DNA of 64,000 nt from an uncultured Acetatifactor sp. (GCA_910588225.1 CAJUQT010000013.1:1-64000); one strand, 5' to 3'; counted from the first letter of the stretch, positions 17,007-26,102 are shown. Numbers and translations: made by a program. The notes: generated by a model not told the origin, from the letters alone.

Positions 17007-18404
17007 CTACTTCCAGCCCTTCGGAAGGTAAGCGGAAGTATTGGCAATCATATCGTCTGCCAGCTTGTGAATTTCTTCTTCACTGATACGTCCTTTTACC
17101 AGAGGATCTGCGGCGAAAGCATCATAAACCAGCTGTCTGTCACAGGTGAGGGCTGCTTTCAGGATTCTGTCATGATTTTCCACATGTGGCATCAGCAGCG
17201 CCTTCACATTTTCCGGTACCTTGCCGGCGATCAGAGGCTTGATGGAATCGCGGCTGAACACGGCGTTGGTCTCCACCACGGCGTCGGCAGGCAGATTGGG
17301 AATCTGCAGGTTGGTGTTGGGGATGTTGACATTGCTCACAATCCGGTCCAGGCCGCAGATAGCCTTGATCAGCAGGATTCCCTCTTCTCCGGTGGGCTTC
17401 AGTTCAATCTCTTCCTCTCCGGAGGCCAGTCGGTGACTGCGTTCCAGGCGCTTCTGCAAATCTTCCTTTCTCCAGTTTACAGTGGTCAGGCCGAATTTCC
17501 AGCCGGTTACTGTCTCAGGATCTTTCAGATATTCGTCTCCGGGCATAAATTCTGCCAGATGACGATCGCCGGCTGCAGCGATGAGACCATATCGTCTGAA
17601 AAGGTCGAATTTTACTCTGTGAGCACAGTTAAAGGTGCTGTTTGCCCAGTTCTGATCACTTTCGGCAAGTCCCTGCTCATAATGTTTATTAATGTATTCC
17701 TCATAGACAGGGAAGAGATCAATACCCTTGTAGGAAGCCTGGTCAAACCAGGTAAAGTGGTTGATTCCCAGAACATTGACAAAGATGTCATGTCTGTCAA
17801 TATCCTTTAAACCAAATGTTTCTTCACAGATACTCTTCAGCACCTTCTGGGTACCGAACACTTCATGGCAGCATCCAAAAGCTTTGATTTCAGGATATAT
17901 GTGATACAGAGTCTTTACACAAAGTGTCATGGGGTTGGTGTAATTGATAACCCATGCGTCAGGGGCGCATTTTTTGATTGCAGAGGCAATATCGGCAAAC
18001 ATGGGAATGGTACGGAGAGCACGAATCATGCCTCCCGGTCCCGCAGTATCGCCCACAGACTGATAGATGCCGTGTCGCTCCGGAAGATGGACATCGGAGG
18101 CCATTTCATCGAATGTGCCGGGCAGAATGGAAATTACAACAAAATCGCAGCCTGTCAGTGCCTCTTCAATAGTTTTGCAGGTAACATAGTCCCATTTTCC
18201 AACGGCATCAGGGCGACTGCTCAGACGCTTCCCAATCTGCTCATTGTTTTTTGCCGCAGCCTCGTCAATGTCGTACAGACGGATGGTTCCGCTGATGGAG
18301 GCGTCCATTGAAAGGTCTGTCATAAATGTCCAGGCCCATCCGCGGGAGCCGCCGCCGATATAGGCAATTTGAATATCGGATACCTTGTTTTCAGTGTATT
18401 TCAT
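17007..18404 (-). CDS. GH4 glycosidase, alpha-galacturonidase (LplD) type
   Basis: This 465-aa family 4 glycoside hydrolase belongs to the NAD- and Mn-dependent group that acts by redox elimination. The N-terminal Rossmann motif is YIGGGSRG (residues 16-22), and INYTNPM is the conserved Asn-Pro block. The specificity motif at residues 179-182 is CHEV, reported for alpha-galacturonidases such as Bacillus LplD; alpha-glucosidases carry CHSV and phospho-glucosidases other variants. It therefore probably releases galacturonate from pectin-derived oligosaccharides in the cytoplasm. GGAGGAATACCC precedes the ATG. An AraC-type regulator is divergently encoded. No transporter is adjacent. Confidence 0.88.
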   Translation of the reverse strand: MKYTENKVSDIQIAYIGGGSRGWAWTFMTDLSMDASISGTIRLYDIDEAAAKNNEQIGKRLSSRPDAVGKWDYVTCKTIEEALTGCDFVVISILPGTFDEMASDVHLPERHGIYQSVGDTAGPGGMIRALRTIPMFADIASAIKKCAPDAWVINYTNPMTLCVKTLYHIYPEIKAFGCCHEVFGTQKVLKSICEETFGLKDIDRHDIFVNVLGINHFTWFDQASYKGIDLFPVYEEYINKHYEQGLAESDQNWANSTFNCAHRVKFDLFRRYGLIAAAGDRHLAEFMPGDEYLKDPETVTGWKFGLTTVNWRKEDLQKRLERSHRLASGEEEIELKPTGEEGILLIKAICGLDRIVSNVNIPNTNLQIPNLPADAVVETNAVFSRDSIKPLIAGKVPENVKALLMPHVENHDRILKAALTCDRQLVYDAFAADPLVKGRISEEEIHKLADDMIANTSAYLPKGWK

Positions 18405-18685
18405 AATGGGTATTCCTCCTTAATAATTTTCTGAAAACTTTTCACATTTAGATATTGTCATTATACAATAAAATAGTATAATAATCTCATATAATCTTGT
18501 CTGAATTCGGCATTTCCGTACTATTGGACACAAGACAACTTTGAATACGACATAGAGGTATATTTTGAAAGTGCGGACAAAAGGCAGCAGATCAGACAGA
18601 GAGTTGAAAGTAAAGGCTGTCGGTGGACAGAAAGCGGAAGCAGAAGCGTGAACAGCTTGAAAAGGAGTACCAGAAAGGGACGACT
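18405..18685. promoter_or_regulatory. divergent control region between the GH4 and AraC-type genes
   Basis: The 281-bp gap separates divergent genes and is very AT-rich around 18440-18500, with several TATAAT-like hexamers on both strands (for example the minus-strand TATAAT at 18464-18469). It must contain the promoter of the GH4 gene and is the natural target of the AraC-type protein. No clear operator repeat could be defined by eye. Confidence 0.45.
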
Positions 18686-19543
18686 ATGGAGCAGATAGTT
18701 TTCAGACAGCGGGTGGAGGGGCTGGTAGAGGCGGAACAGGTGATTCGTGAGAATGAATTTTCCATGGCAAACCGGCATTTTCATGATACCTATGAGCTGT
18801 ATTATCTTCTGGAGGGAGAGAGGTATTACTTCATTGATAAAGAGACTTACCGGGTAGGGGCAGGGGATGTGGTACTTGTAAAGCCCAATCAGATTCATAA
18901 GACCAGCATGGCAAAATCTTCTTATCATAATCGGATGTTACTTCAGATTAAAGGGGAAGCATTTAATAGCTTTCTGAAGGGGAATGGTTTTCTGACGCTG
19001 GGGGAACTTTATGACAGGAATATGCAGATTATCAGCCTGAAAAAAAGGGATGCTGACGCTGTGAAAACAATGATACTGCAGATTATGGAGGAGATTCGGG
19101 AGAAGAAGAAGGAATATGAACTGATGGTGAAGGTGAAGCTGCTGGAGCTGCTGGTTTTGCTGGCACGGTATCGGAAGAACATGCTGCCGGACAGTAAGGA
19201 ACAGACGGCTCAGACGGCAAAGCATCAAAAGGTTCACGAAGTGGCAGACTATCTGCAAACGCATCCTGATACGAAGGAATGCCTGGAGGAACTGGCAGGC
19301 AGATTCTATATCAGCAAATCTTATCTGAGCCGGATTTTCAAGGAAGTCACGGGATTCGGCGTCAATGAGTATACGAATATTGTGCGTGTCAAAAAGGCTC
19401 AGAATCTGCTGATATATGGGGAGTATTCTGTCACGGAGATTTCGGAACTTCTGGGATTTGAAAGTATTACCTATTTTGAGAGGGTATTTAAAAAATATAC
19501 TCTTTACACGCCGCTGAGATACCGGCGGGAGAAGCGGGCTTAA
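18686..19543 (+). CDS. AraC-family regulator with N-terminal cupin sensor
   Basis: This 285-aa regulator has a cupin-like ligand-binding domain at the N-terminus (FSMANRHFHDTYELYYLLEGE and GDVVLVKPNQIHK are typical) and a C-terminal AraC double helix-turn-helix (YISKSYLSRIFKEVTGFG and SVTEISELLGFESITYFERV). The frame is open from a GTG at 18623, but the ATG at 18686 follows AGAAAGGGA by 5 nt and gives the usual cupin start. It is divergent from the GH4 alpha-galacturonidase-type gene and probably controls it in response to a pectin-derived sugar. Confidence 0.9.
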   Translation: MEQIVFRQRVEGLVEAEQVIRENEFSMANRHFHDTYELYYLLEGERYYFIDKETYRVGAGDVVLVKPNQIHKTSMAKSSYHNRMLLQIKGEAFNSFLKGNGFLTLGELYDRNMQIISLKKRDADAVKTMILQIMEEIREKKKEYELMVKVKLLELLVLLARYRKNMLPDSKEQTAQTAKHQKVHEVADYLQTHPDTKECLEELAGRFYISKSYLSRIFKEVTGFGVNEYTNIVRVKKAQNLLIYGEYSVTEISELLGFESITYFERVFKKYTLYTPLRYRREKRA

Positions 19544-19636
19544 AATGATTCGGGCAAAGCTATGTCCGGCGGATATTGACGGAAGTTGAATATAAAGTGA
19601 TAACAGATCGCGGTAGAACTATAATGAGGAGCATAT

Positions 19637-19843
19637 ATGAACAGGAATAATGAAGAAAGCAGAGAACAGGATGTGGAGACGCTGATCGCGGTTCTGGATG
19701 GCTGCGCACAGGCAGGTGAAAGCAGAATTAAGGTGGACGTGGTAGACGGAGAGGGAGAAGTAGTGGAACACAGATATCATCATGGACGCTGTGACATAGG
19801 GAGTCCCTGGGCTTGTGGAACGGCATTTGACGTGTTGGAATAG
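19637..19843 (+). CDS. small conserved protein of unknown function
   Basis: This 68-aa protein is preceded by GAGGAGCATAT, a good ribosome site. The N-terminal half is acidic and helical (EQDVETLIAVLDGCAQAGES). The C-terminal half, HHGRCDIGSPWACGTAFDVLE, has two Cys and two His and a strongly conserved look; I associate this ending with small Lachnospiraceae proteins of unknown role. Metal binding is possible but unproven. It lies 35 nt upstream of an SPL-like radical SAM gene and may be co-transcribed with it. Confidence 0.75.
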   Translation: MNRNNEESREQDVETLIAVLDGCAQAGESRIKVDVVDGEGEVVEHRYHHGRCDIGSPWACGTAFDVLE

Positions 19844-19878
19844 TTGATAATGCGGAATCAATATGAGAGGAAAACATA

Positions 19879-20742
19879 GTGCATTTTGTAGAAGCAAAGG
19901 GGATTTTGTCTGCTCAGAACGGAATGAATCTCTACAGGGGCTGTACACATGGCTGCATATATTGTGACAGCAGGAGCAAATGTTATCAGTTTACCCATGA
20001 TTTTGAAGATATTGAGGTAAAGCAGAATGCGCCTGAACTGCTGGAGAAGGCATTGCGCTCCAAAAGGAAAAAATGTATGATAGGAACGGGAGCCATGTGT
20101 GATCCTTACATGCACTGTGAAGAGCAGCTGCTGCTGACCAGAAGGTGTCTTGAAATCATAGACAGGTATGGATTTGGTGTCTCCATCCAGACTAAGTCGG
20201 ACCGGATTCTGAGAGATTTGCCGTTGCTGAAAAGCATTAACGAAAAGGCAAAATGTGTAGTGCAGATGACATTGACTACATATGATGAAGAATTGTGTAG
20301 AATTCTGGAACCCAATGTATGTACGACCGGAGAGAGGGTAAAGGCTCTGCAGATTTTTCATGAGAACGGTATCCCTGCCGTAGTCTGGCTGACACCGATT
20401 CTGCCTTTTATCAATGATACAAAAGAAAATGTGGAGGGTATTTTAAATTATTGTATTCAGACAGGTGTCTGCGGGATTATCTGCTTCGGGATGGGGATGA
20501 CTCTGCGGGAAGGGGACAGAGAATATTTTTATGCCGCGCTGGACAGGCATTTTCCTGGTATGAGAGAACGATATCATAAGAAATATGGGTATGCTTACCA
20601 GGTGCCCAGCGACAGAAACAGGGAATTGATGCAGTTATTTTACCGGAAATGCAGAGAAAACAGCATTATCTGTGAGGTGGATAAATGTTTTGAATATCTG
20701 CGGGATCTTCCGGAACGATATGAACAGCTTTCACTTTTCTGA
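19879..20742 (+). CDS. radical SAM protein, SPL (spore photoproduct lyase)-like family
   Basis: This 287-aa radical SAM enzyme carries the cluster motif GCTHGCIYCDSR near residues 22-33 (Cys-x3-Cys-x2-Cys). GTGAMCDPYMHCE and VSIQTKSDRILRD match the SPL-family core, which lacks the DNA-lesion-binding features of true SplB. Members are common in Clostridia and mostly uncharacterised; a nucleic-acid-related radical reaction is only a guess. The start is GTG at 19879 after GAGAGGAAAACATA. The stop precedes a 130-nt gap before mecA. Confidence 0.85.
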   Translation: MHFVEAKGILSAQNGMNLYRGCTHGCIYCDSRSKCYQFTHDFEDIEVKQNAPELLEKALRSKRKKCMIGTGAMCDPYMHCEEQLLLTRRCLEIIDRYGFGVSIQTKSDRILRDLPLLKSINEKAKCVVQMTLTTYDEELCRILEPNVCTTGERVKALQIFHENGIPAVVWLTPILPFINDTKENVEGILNYCIQTGVCGIICFGMGMTLREGDREYFYAALDRHFPGMRERYHKKYGYAYQVPSDRNRELMQLFYRKCRENSIICEVDKCFEYLRDLPERYEQLSLF

Positions 20743-20872
20743 GGAAAAAGGGAAGAAGACTGTTACAAATATTATGAAGAATGGAAAACTTATATAATTG
20801 AAAAAATGAGAATATCATGGTATCATAGGATATGTCAAAAGTTGACTTGTACACTTTATGGGGATGATAAGA

Positions 20873-21583
20873 ATGAAGATAGAACGAGTAGATGATAAAA
20901 CAGTAAAGTGCTTTTTGTCTAATGAAGATCTGGAAGAGTATGATATTGATTATAAAGACTTTATTCTGCGCAGTGATAAGGCCCGGGAGGTAGTGCAGGA
21001 TATTATCGAGCAGGCCCGGGAGGAGGTCGGATATAAGCCTCCGCAGTTTGCCTTTGATTTGCAGATTATGCTTTTGCCTGACCAGGGGTTGCTCCTGACT
21101 TTTTCGGACAGAGATCCGGAGGGCAAGGAGAGCGACCAGTTTATTGAATGCCTGAAAGAAATGAAGAGAATTCTTCAGAGAACCCGGGAAAAGCTCAGCA
21201 TGAATGAAAATTCTGCTTCTGCGGAGCAGGGGGAAAACGGTGCACAGGGAAGTCCGGAGGAGGGAAAAGAGTCCGGGCAGAAGCAGCAGACAGAGCGTCC
21301 GGGATTTGCGGTGTTCGTTTTCTCGGGAATCGGCAGAATTATGGAATATGCGGCTGTGCTGCCGACAAAGCTGATGGTGGACAGCAGGCTGTATGAGATG
21401 GACGGACTTTATTATCTGTATCTGCTGAAAGGGCGTGCTTCTTATGAACGCTATGGCAGGGCATGTGTTCAGGCTATGGAATTTGGCAGTCTGTACGCTG
21501 CAGACGAGTCTCAGGTGGCGGGACTGGAGGAACACGGCCAGTGTCTGATTGCGGAGAAGGCCCTGAAGAAGCTGAGAGGATGA
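20873..21583 (+). CDS. mecA: MecA-like adaptor protein
   Basis: This is an adaptor of the MecA/YpbH family, which delivers substrates to the ClpC unfoldase. The N-terminal domain (MKIERVDDKTVKCFLSNEDL onward) and the C-terminal domain (FVFSGIGRIMEYAAVL, LYEMDGLYYLYL) match the two conserved parts. The linker between them (about residues 100-145) is low-complexity and acidic, as in other members. The ATG at 20873 gives the standard MKIER start; an upstream ATG at 20858 is in frame. No clpC is in this window, but a ClpX-like ATPase is at 50394-52007. Confidence 0.85.
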   Translation: MKIERVDDKTVKCFLSNEDLEEYDIDYKDFILRSDKAREVVQDIIEQAREEVGYKPPQFAFDLQIMLLPDQGLLLTFSDRDPEGKESDQFIECLKEMKRILQRTREKLSMNENSASAEQGENGAQGSPEEGKESGQKQQTERPGFAVFVFSGIGRIMEYAAVLPTKLMVDSRLYEMDGLYYLYLLKGRASYERYGRACVQAMEFGSLYAADESQVAGLEEHGQCLIAEKALKKLRG

Positions 21584-21600
21584 TCTGGCCATATTTGATC

Positions 21601-21630
21601 TTGACAATTTCAGCCGCCATGCACTATAAT
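21601..21630 (+). promoter_or_regulatory. consensus sigma-A promoter for the proS T-box transcript
   Basis: TTGACA (21601-21606) and TATAAT (21625-21630) are both perfect and separated by 18 nt. Transcription would start near 21637, just before the T-box leader. This is the best promoter seen in the window. Confidence 0.85.
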
Positions 21631-21639
21631 CCCATACAT

Positions 21640-21925
21640 ACAGACTGTGAAGAGGATTAGTACAGAGTTGGAAGCATCCCAGAGAGAGGACTGGCTTATT
21701 CCACACCGCGGACGGCGGTAGGAATGGCAGCTGAGAGGTCCTTATGCGGAAGCCTGGAACCTGCCTTGGAGTTCTCTGCGAAGCCCAAGCACAAAATCAC
21801 TGTGTTATCAGGCGCAAGCAGGGCGTAAGCTGGCGTTAACGGCACAGGAGATGGATGCAATGGCATCAAGTAGGGTGGTACCGCCGGCTTTCCGGTCCCT
21901 TTGGGACGGAAGACCGGCGTTTTGT
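21640..21925 (+). promoter_or_regulatory. T-box riboswitch leader of proS
   Basis: The leader contains the diagnostic T-box element AGGGTGGTACCGC (21872-21884) that pairs with the uncharged tRNA acceptor end in the antiterminator. It overlaps a terminator: CGCCGG-rich left arm (21882-21899) and GGGACGGAAGACCGGCG (21903-21919), followed by TTTTGTTG. Stem I is visible as GGAC/GGTCC-paired sequence between about 21690 and 21762. The following gene is prolyl-tRNA synthetase, so tRNA-Pro should be the ligand. I could not fix the specifier codon by eye. Confidence 0.9.
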
Positions 21926-22014
21926 TGTACACAATGCGGAACTGTTACGGAACTAAAAACAGCAGCAGTGTGATTCCAAACTGCTGCGGAATTAAAATAG
22001 GAGGACAAGTGAAA

Positions 22015-23448
22015 ATGGCAGACAAAAAGATGGTAGAAGAAATCACCTCCATGAAGGTGGACTTTGCTCAATGGTACACGGATGTGGTGAAAAAGGCGGA
22101 GCTGATTGACTACACTTCCGTAAAGGGATGTATGGTAATCAAGCCTGCGGGCTATGCGCTCTGGGAACTGATTCAGAAGCAGCTGGATGAGCGGTTCAAA
22201 AATGCGGGGGTGGAAAATGTATATCTTCCCATGTTTATTCCCGAGTCTTTGTTGGAGAAGGAGAAGGACCATGTGGAGGGATTTGCACCGGAGGTGGCCT
22301 GGGTGACTCACGGCGGGCTGCAGCCTCTGCAGGAAAGACTCTGTGTACGGCCTACTTCGGAGACGCTTTTCTGCGATTTTTATAAAAACGATATTCATTC
22401 CTATAGAGACCTTCCCAGGGTTTACAATCAGTGGTGTTCCGTGGTACGCTGGGAAAAGGAGACCAGACCTTTCCTGCGTTCCAGAGAATTTCTGTGGCAG
22501 GAGGGACACACTGCGCATGCCACAGAGGAAGAAGCCCAGGAGCGGACGATTCAGATGTTGAATGTGTATGCAGATTTCTGCGAAGAAGTGCTTGCGATCC
22601 CGGTCATCAGAGGGCAGAAGACGGACAGAGAAAAGTTTGCAGGTGCAGTAGCCACATATACTATCGAAGCACTGATGCATGACGGAAAAGCCCTGCAGTC
22701 CGGCACCAGCCATAACTTCGGAGACGGATTTGCGAAAGCCTTCGGAATTCAGTTTGCAGATAAGGATAACACTCTCAAATACGTGCATCAGACTTCCTGG
22801 GGAATGAGTACCCGCATTATCGGTGCAATTATCATGGTGCATGGAGATAATGAGGGGCTGGTGCTGCCTCCCAGAGTAGCGCCTGTGCAGGTCTGCATCG
22901 TACCCATTCAGCAGAAGAAAGAAGGAGTGTTGGAGAAAGCATACGAACTTCGGGAGCGGCTTGGCAGGAGCTTCCGTGTGAAAGCAGACGACTCGGATAA
23001 GAGCCCCGGCTGGAAATTTGCGGAAGCGGAGATGAGGGGATATCCTCTTCGGGTGGAAATCGGCCCCAAAGACATTGAGGCCGGAAGATGTGTGCTTTGT
23101 CGCCGGGATACCAGAGAAAAGCTGGAAGTGCCGCTGGAAGAGCTGGAATCGAAGGCAGGAGAGCTGTTGGAGACCATACAGAGGGAGATGCTGGAAAGGG
23201 CCAGAGTGCACCGGGATGAGAATACCTGGACCGCGGTGAACATGGATGAATTTGTGAATATTTTCAATGAAAAGAGCGGATTTGTAAAGGCAATGTGGTG
23301 CGGCGATGAGGAATGTGAAGTACAGATTAAGGAGCGTCTGAGTGTGACCAGCCGATGTATGCCCTTTGCCCAGGAACATATCGGAGATAATTGCGTATGC
23401 TGTGGCCGTCCTGCAAAGAAGATGGTGTATTGGGGCCGGGCGTATTGA
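22015..23448 (+). CDS. proS: prolyl-tRNA synthetase (short, archaeal/eukaryote-like type)
   Basis: This 477-aa class II synthetase charges tRNA-Pro. Motif 2 is seen in VRWEKETRPFLRSREFLWQEGH and motif 3 in GMSTRIIGAIIMVHGD, which holds the ATP-binding Arg. The C-terminal domain has CVLC and CVCC cysteine pairs and ends in Tyr, features of the short ProRS type that lacks the INS editing domain. AGGAGG lies 10 nt before ATG 22015; the frame is open further upstream into the leader, but those codons lie in the T-box. An 8-bp hairpin (21962-21969/21980-21987) sits between terminator and start. Expression is controlled by the T-box. Confidence 0.96.
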   Translation: MADKKMVEEITSMKVDFAQWYTDVVKKAELIDYTSVKGCMVIKPAGYALWELIQKQLDERFKNAGVENVYLPMFIPESLLEKEKDHVEGFAPEVAWVTHGGLQPLQERLCVRPTSETLFCDFYKNDIHSYRDLPRVYNQWCSVVRWEKETRPFLRSREFLWQEGHTAHATEEEAQERTIQMLNVYADFCEEVLAIPVIRGQKTDREKFAGAVATYTIEALMHDGKALQSGTSHNFGDGFAKAFGIQFADKDNTLKYVHQTSWGMSTRIIGAIIMVHGDNEGLVLPPRVAPVQVCIVPIQQKKEGVLEKAYELRERLGRSFRVKADDSDKSPGWKFAEAEMRGYPLRVEIGPKDIEAGRCVLCRRDTREKLEVPLEELESKAGELLETIQREMLERARVHRDENTWTAVNMDEFVNIFNEKSGFVKAMWCGDEECEVQIKERLSVTSRCMPFAQEHIGDNCVCCGRPAKKMVYWGRAY

Positions 23449-23489
23449 GTCCTGCAGGCTGTATATAGCAACTGGAAAAGGAATATTGT

Positions 23490-24458
23490 ATGAACTATAT
23501 TGTAATGGATTTGGAATGGAATCAGAGCAATACCGGTAAAGAAGAGGAAATTGCTGTTCTTCCCTTTGAAATTATTGAAATCGGCGCTGTAAAACTGAAT
23601 CATTCCGGGTTCGCATTGGGTGAGTTCAGTGAGCTGATCAGGCCTGTGGTATATCCTGAGATGCACAAAATTACCAGCAGACTGATTCATTTGCAGACGC
23701 AGGAACTGGAAAAAGGGGAAACATTTACGACGGCGGCGGAGCACTTCCTGGAATGGTGTGGTGACGCGGAATATATGTTCTGCACTTGGGGAAGTGCGGA
23801 TCTGACAGAACTTCAGCGCAATATGAAATTTTACCATTTGACGCCGCTGGCCAGAGGGCCGATTGCGTTTCTGGATGTACAGAAGCTGTTCAGCCTGGCC
23901 TTTGACGACGGTAAATCCAGAAAATCTCTGGAACATGCTATCGACTTTCTGGAACTGGAAAAGGATATTCCCTTTCATCGTGCGCTTAGCGATGCCAGCT
24001 ATACAGCCAGAATCTTTGCCGGAATTCTGAGGAAGAAACCGGAAGTGCTGGAGAATGTTTCCTATGATGTATTCTGGCCGCCGGCGGACAAAGCGTCGGA
24101 AATAAAGACCCGATTTGATTCCTATATGAAATATATTTCCAGAGAATTTGACAGCAAGGAAGAAGCTTTGGGGGACAGAGAAGTGGCTTCCAGCAAATGC
24201 TATCTGTGCCGCCGGAATCTTCGGAAAAAGATTCGCTGGTTTACGCCGAACGGGCGAAACTATTATTGCCTCGCCAGATGCGAAAAGCACGGATATCTGA
24301 AAGGAAAAATCAGAATCCGTAAATCAGACAGCGGAAGGCTGTATATTGTGAAGACAACAAAGCTGATCTCTGATCAGGAGGCTGAAAAAATCAGAGAGCG
24401 CAGCGGCCATGCAAAAGAGCTGAACAAGCAGCGCAGGGCTCAGAAAAAATCCAGATGA
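23490..24458 (+). CDS. DEDD-type 3'-5' exonuclease (KapD-like)
   Basis: This 322-aa protein begins with YIVMDLEWNQ, the first DxE motif of the DnaQ/RNase T fold. ADLTELQRNM and FHRALSDASYTARI (the His-x4-Asp of ExoIII) complete the four-acid DEDDh site within residues 1-185. The C-terminal 120 residues contain CYLCRRN and a basic, zinc-ribbon-like region that could bind nucleic acid. The family includes KapD and other small RNA or DNA exonucleases; the exact substrate is unknown. Its 3' end overlaps the convergent carboxypeptidase gene by 19 nt. Confidence 0.85.
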   Translation: MNYIVMDLEWNQSNTGKEEEIAVLPFEIIEIGAVKLNHSGFALGEFSELIRPVVYPEMHKITSRLIHLQTQELEKGETFTTAAEHFLEWCGDAEYMFCTWGSADLTELQRNMKFYHLTPLARGPIAFLDVQKLFSLAFDDGKSRKSLEHAIDFLELEKDIPFHRALSDASYTARIFAGILRKKPEVLENVSYDVFWPPADKASEIKTRFDSYMKYISREFDSKEEALGDREVASSKCYLCRRNLRKKIRWFTPNGRNYYCLARCEKHGYLKGKIRIRKSDSGRLYIVKTTKLISDQEAEKIRERSGHAKELNKQRRAQKKSR

Positions 24459-25924
24459 TCGCGGCTGCGTCTTCTGCTGCGTCTTCTATGCCGGCCTCGT
24501 TTCCGCCGCCTTTTGCGGCGGGAAGGGCCGGATATTGCATAATTTTTCAAAATGATGCGAGTGAGCAGTATAATAAACAGAATAACTGCCAGCGCAGAAA
24601 CGCCGATGAGAATGACTGCCATATTAATAAGAATGACAGGTTCTTCCTTTTCGGCTTCCTTCGGCATGATATCAAACACATATCCTTCGTCCTTCCCAAC
24701 ATTGAAATCTACTCTCACCCTTCCGATATCCACACCGTGATAAGAATAGGTAATGACAGCGGCCTGATTTTCGTTACCGGACTCATAGGAAATAACAGAT
24801 TCTGTGTCTTGGAAAGAAATCGTTTTGGGTAAAATAATGTAGTCATCCCGGTTCAGGGACAAAATTGGCTGCGAACTTCCGAAGATGTCGTTTCCGCTAT
24901 AAAACAGACCGGTATTGTCGATATTATATTTGGTTTCGGTCTGGGAGACATTTATTCTCTCAAAATTGGAGAATCCATATTCGAACAGGGCAATGGTGTC
25001 TTCATATTGATAAGGCGATTCATCATGCATCACCACACAGATCAGTTTCATACCATTTTTCTCCGCACAGGAAACCAGGCAGCTTCTGGCGTCGTCCGTA
25101 TAGCCGGTTTTACATCCTACCAGATATTTATAGGCGTACTGGCCACCGGGAATAATCTGCATAAGATTATTCTCCAGCTTTCCCTGAGGGAGCTTATCTG
25201 TGGCCGGAAATTCCATACGCCTGGTCAATGTGATTTGACACAGCATTTCATTGGCAAAGAAAGCTCTGCCGATCATGGCAAGATCATAGGCGGTAGTATA
25301 ATGATTTTCATCCGGCAGCCCGTTAGGATTGACAAAATTGGAGTTCAGACAGCCCAGTTCTGCTGCTCTGGTATTCATCATGCCGGCGAAGACAGCCCAG
25401 TCGGTGGTTCCCGATATATGTTCGGCTACGGCATAAGACACTTCATTGGCGGAGCGAATCAGGATGGCGTTGAGACACTGCTCCATGGTGAGTTCCTGCC
25501 CCACATCCATGGCGATATGGCTGCTGTCCCGGGGGGTATCGAAGACAGCGTCGTGGGAAAAGGTGACAATTTCATCCATCTGGCATTGCTCCGAGGCAAT
25601 CAGCGTAGTCAGAATTTTGGTGGTGCTGGCCGGATATTGCTGCTGATGAATATTTTTGGCATAAAGCAGAGTACCCGTTTCCGCGTCAATTACAATGGCG
25701 GATTCGGCGCCTACCACTGGTCCCACCGGCCAGTTGGGGATTTCGTTGGACTGAATTTCCAGAGTGCGCTGGGTTTCCAGACGCAGCTGTGCTTCGGCGG
25801 ACGAGGCCTGAACCGTGAGAGTACCGGCGGACAGACATATGGCGCAGGCAGCTGTTATGGCTGAAAAGGTAAAGAATTTATGGATAACGGTTTTGAACCG
25901 GATACATTTTTTGAAAAGAATCAT
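24440..25924 (-). CDS. D-alanyl-D-alanine carboxypeptidase, DacF/S11 family
   Basis: This 494-aa exported penicillin-binding protein trims the terminal D-Ala of peptidoglycan stem peptides. It has an N-terminal signal segment, the SxxK motif in PASTTKILT, SxN in RSANEVSYAV and KTG in CKTGYTDDA, in the order of peptidase S11. A C-terminal membrane span (INMAVILIGVSALAVILFII) is followed by an unusually basic tail of about 30 residues with runs of Arg and Lys. The frame is open from 25963, but ATG 25924 follows GCGAGG and gives a normal signal peptide. Three 39-bp palindromic repeats lie upstream. Confidence 0.93.
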   Translation of the reverse strand: MILFKKCIRFKTVIHKFFTFSAITAACAICLSAGTLTVQASSAEAQLRLETQRTLEIQSNEIPNWPVGPVVGAESAIVIDAETGTLLYAKNIHQQQYPASTTKILTTLIASEQCQMDEIVTFSHDAVFDTPRDSSHIAMDVGQELTMEQCLNAILIRSANEVSYAVAEHISGTTDWAVFAGMMNTRAAELGCLNSNFVNPNGLPDENHYTTAYDLAMIGRAFFANEMLCQITLTRRMEFPATDKLPQGKLENNLMQIIPGGQYAYKYLVGCKTGYTDDARSCLVSCAEKNGMKLICVVMHDESPYQYEDTIALFEYGFSNFERINVSQTETKYNIDNTGLFYSGNDIFGSSQPILSLNRDDYIILPKTISFQDTESVISYESGNENQAAVITYSYHGVDIGRVRVDFNVGKDEGYVFDIMPKEAEKEEPVILINMAVILIGVSALAVILFIILLTRIILKNYAISGPSRRKRRRKRGRHRRRSRRRSRDHLDFF

Positions 25925-25969
25925 ATTGTAACCTCGCAAATTATGTGGGGGAATCAAATTCATTTGTCT

Positions 25970-26102
25970 TGGATTCTATTATAGAATTTGAATAATAGAA
26001 TCCTTTCTTGGATTCTATTATAGAATTTGGATAATAGAATCCTTTCTTGGATTCTATTATAGAATTTGGATAATAGAATCCTTTCTTGGATTCTATTATA
26101 TA
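25970..26102. repeat. 39-bp tandem repeats, each containing a perfect hairpin
   Basis: Copies start at 25971, 26010 and 26049, with a partial fourth at 26088. Each holds GATTCTATTAT, a 9-nt loop and ATAATAGAATC, an 11-bp perfect stem. The loop differs by one base in the first copy. The array lies in the divergent gap upstream of the carboxypeptidase gene and would fold in its 5' leader. The 39-bp unit keeps a minus-strand frame open (IIESKKGFYYPNS repeated), but that frame is probably incidental. There are no unique spacers, so it is not CRISPR. Confidence 0.9.

Noticed and set aside
21808..23379. 523-codon frame antisense to proS
   Set aside because: proS motifs and the T-box on the plus strand explain the region; the antisense frame has no recognisable motif.
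22908..24290. 460-codon frame antisense to proS and the exonuclease gene
   Set aside because: It spans two real plus-strand genes and their intergenic gap, so it cannot be a natural gene unit.
25970..26102. CRISPR array
   Set aside because: The 39-bp units are contiguous with no unique spacers and no cas genes are nearby; they are tandem palindromes.
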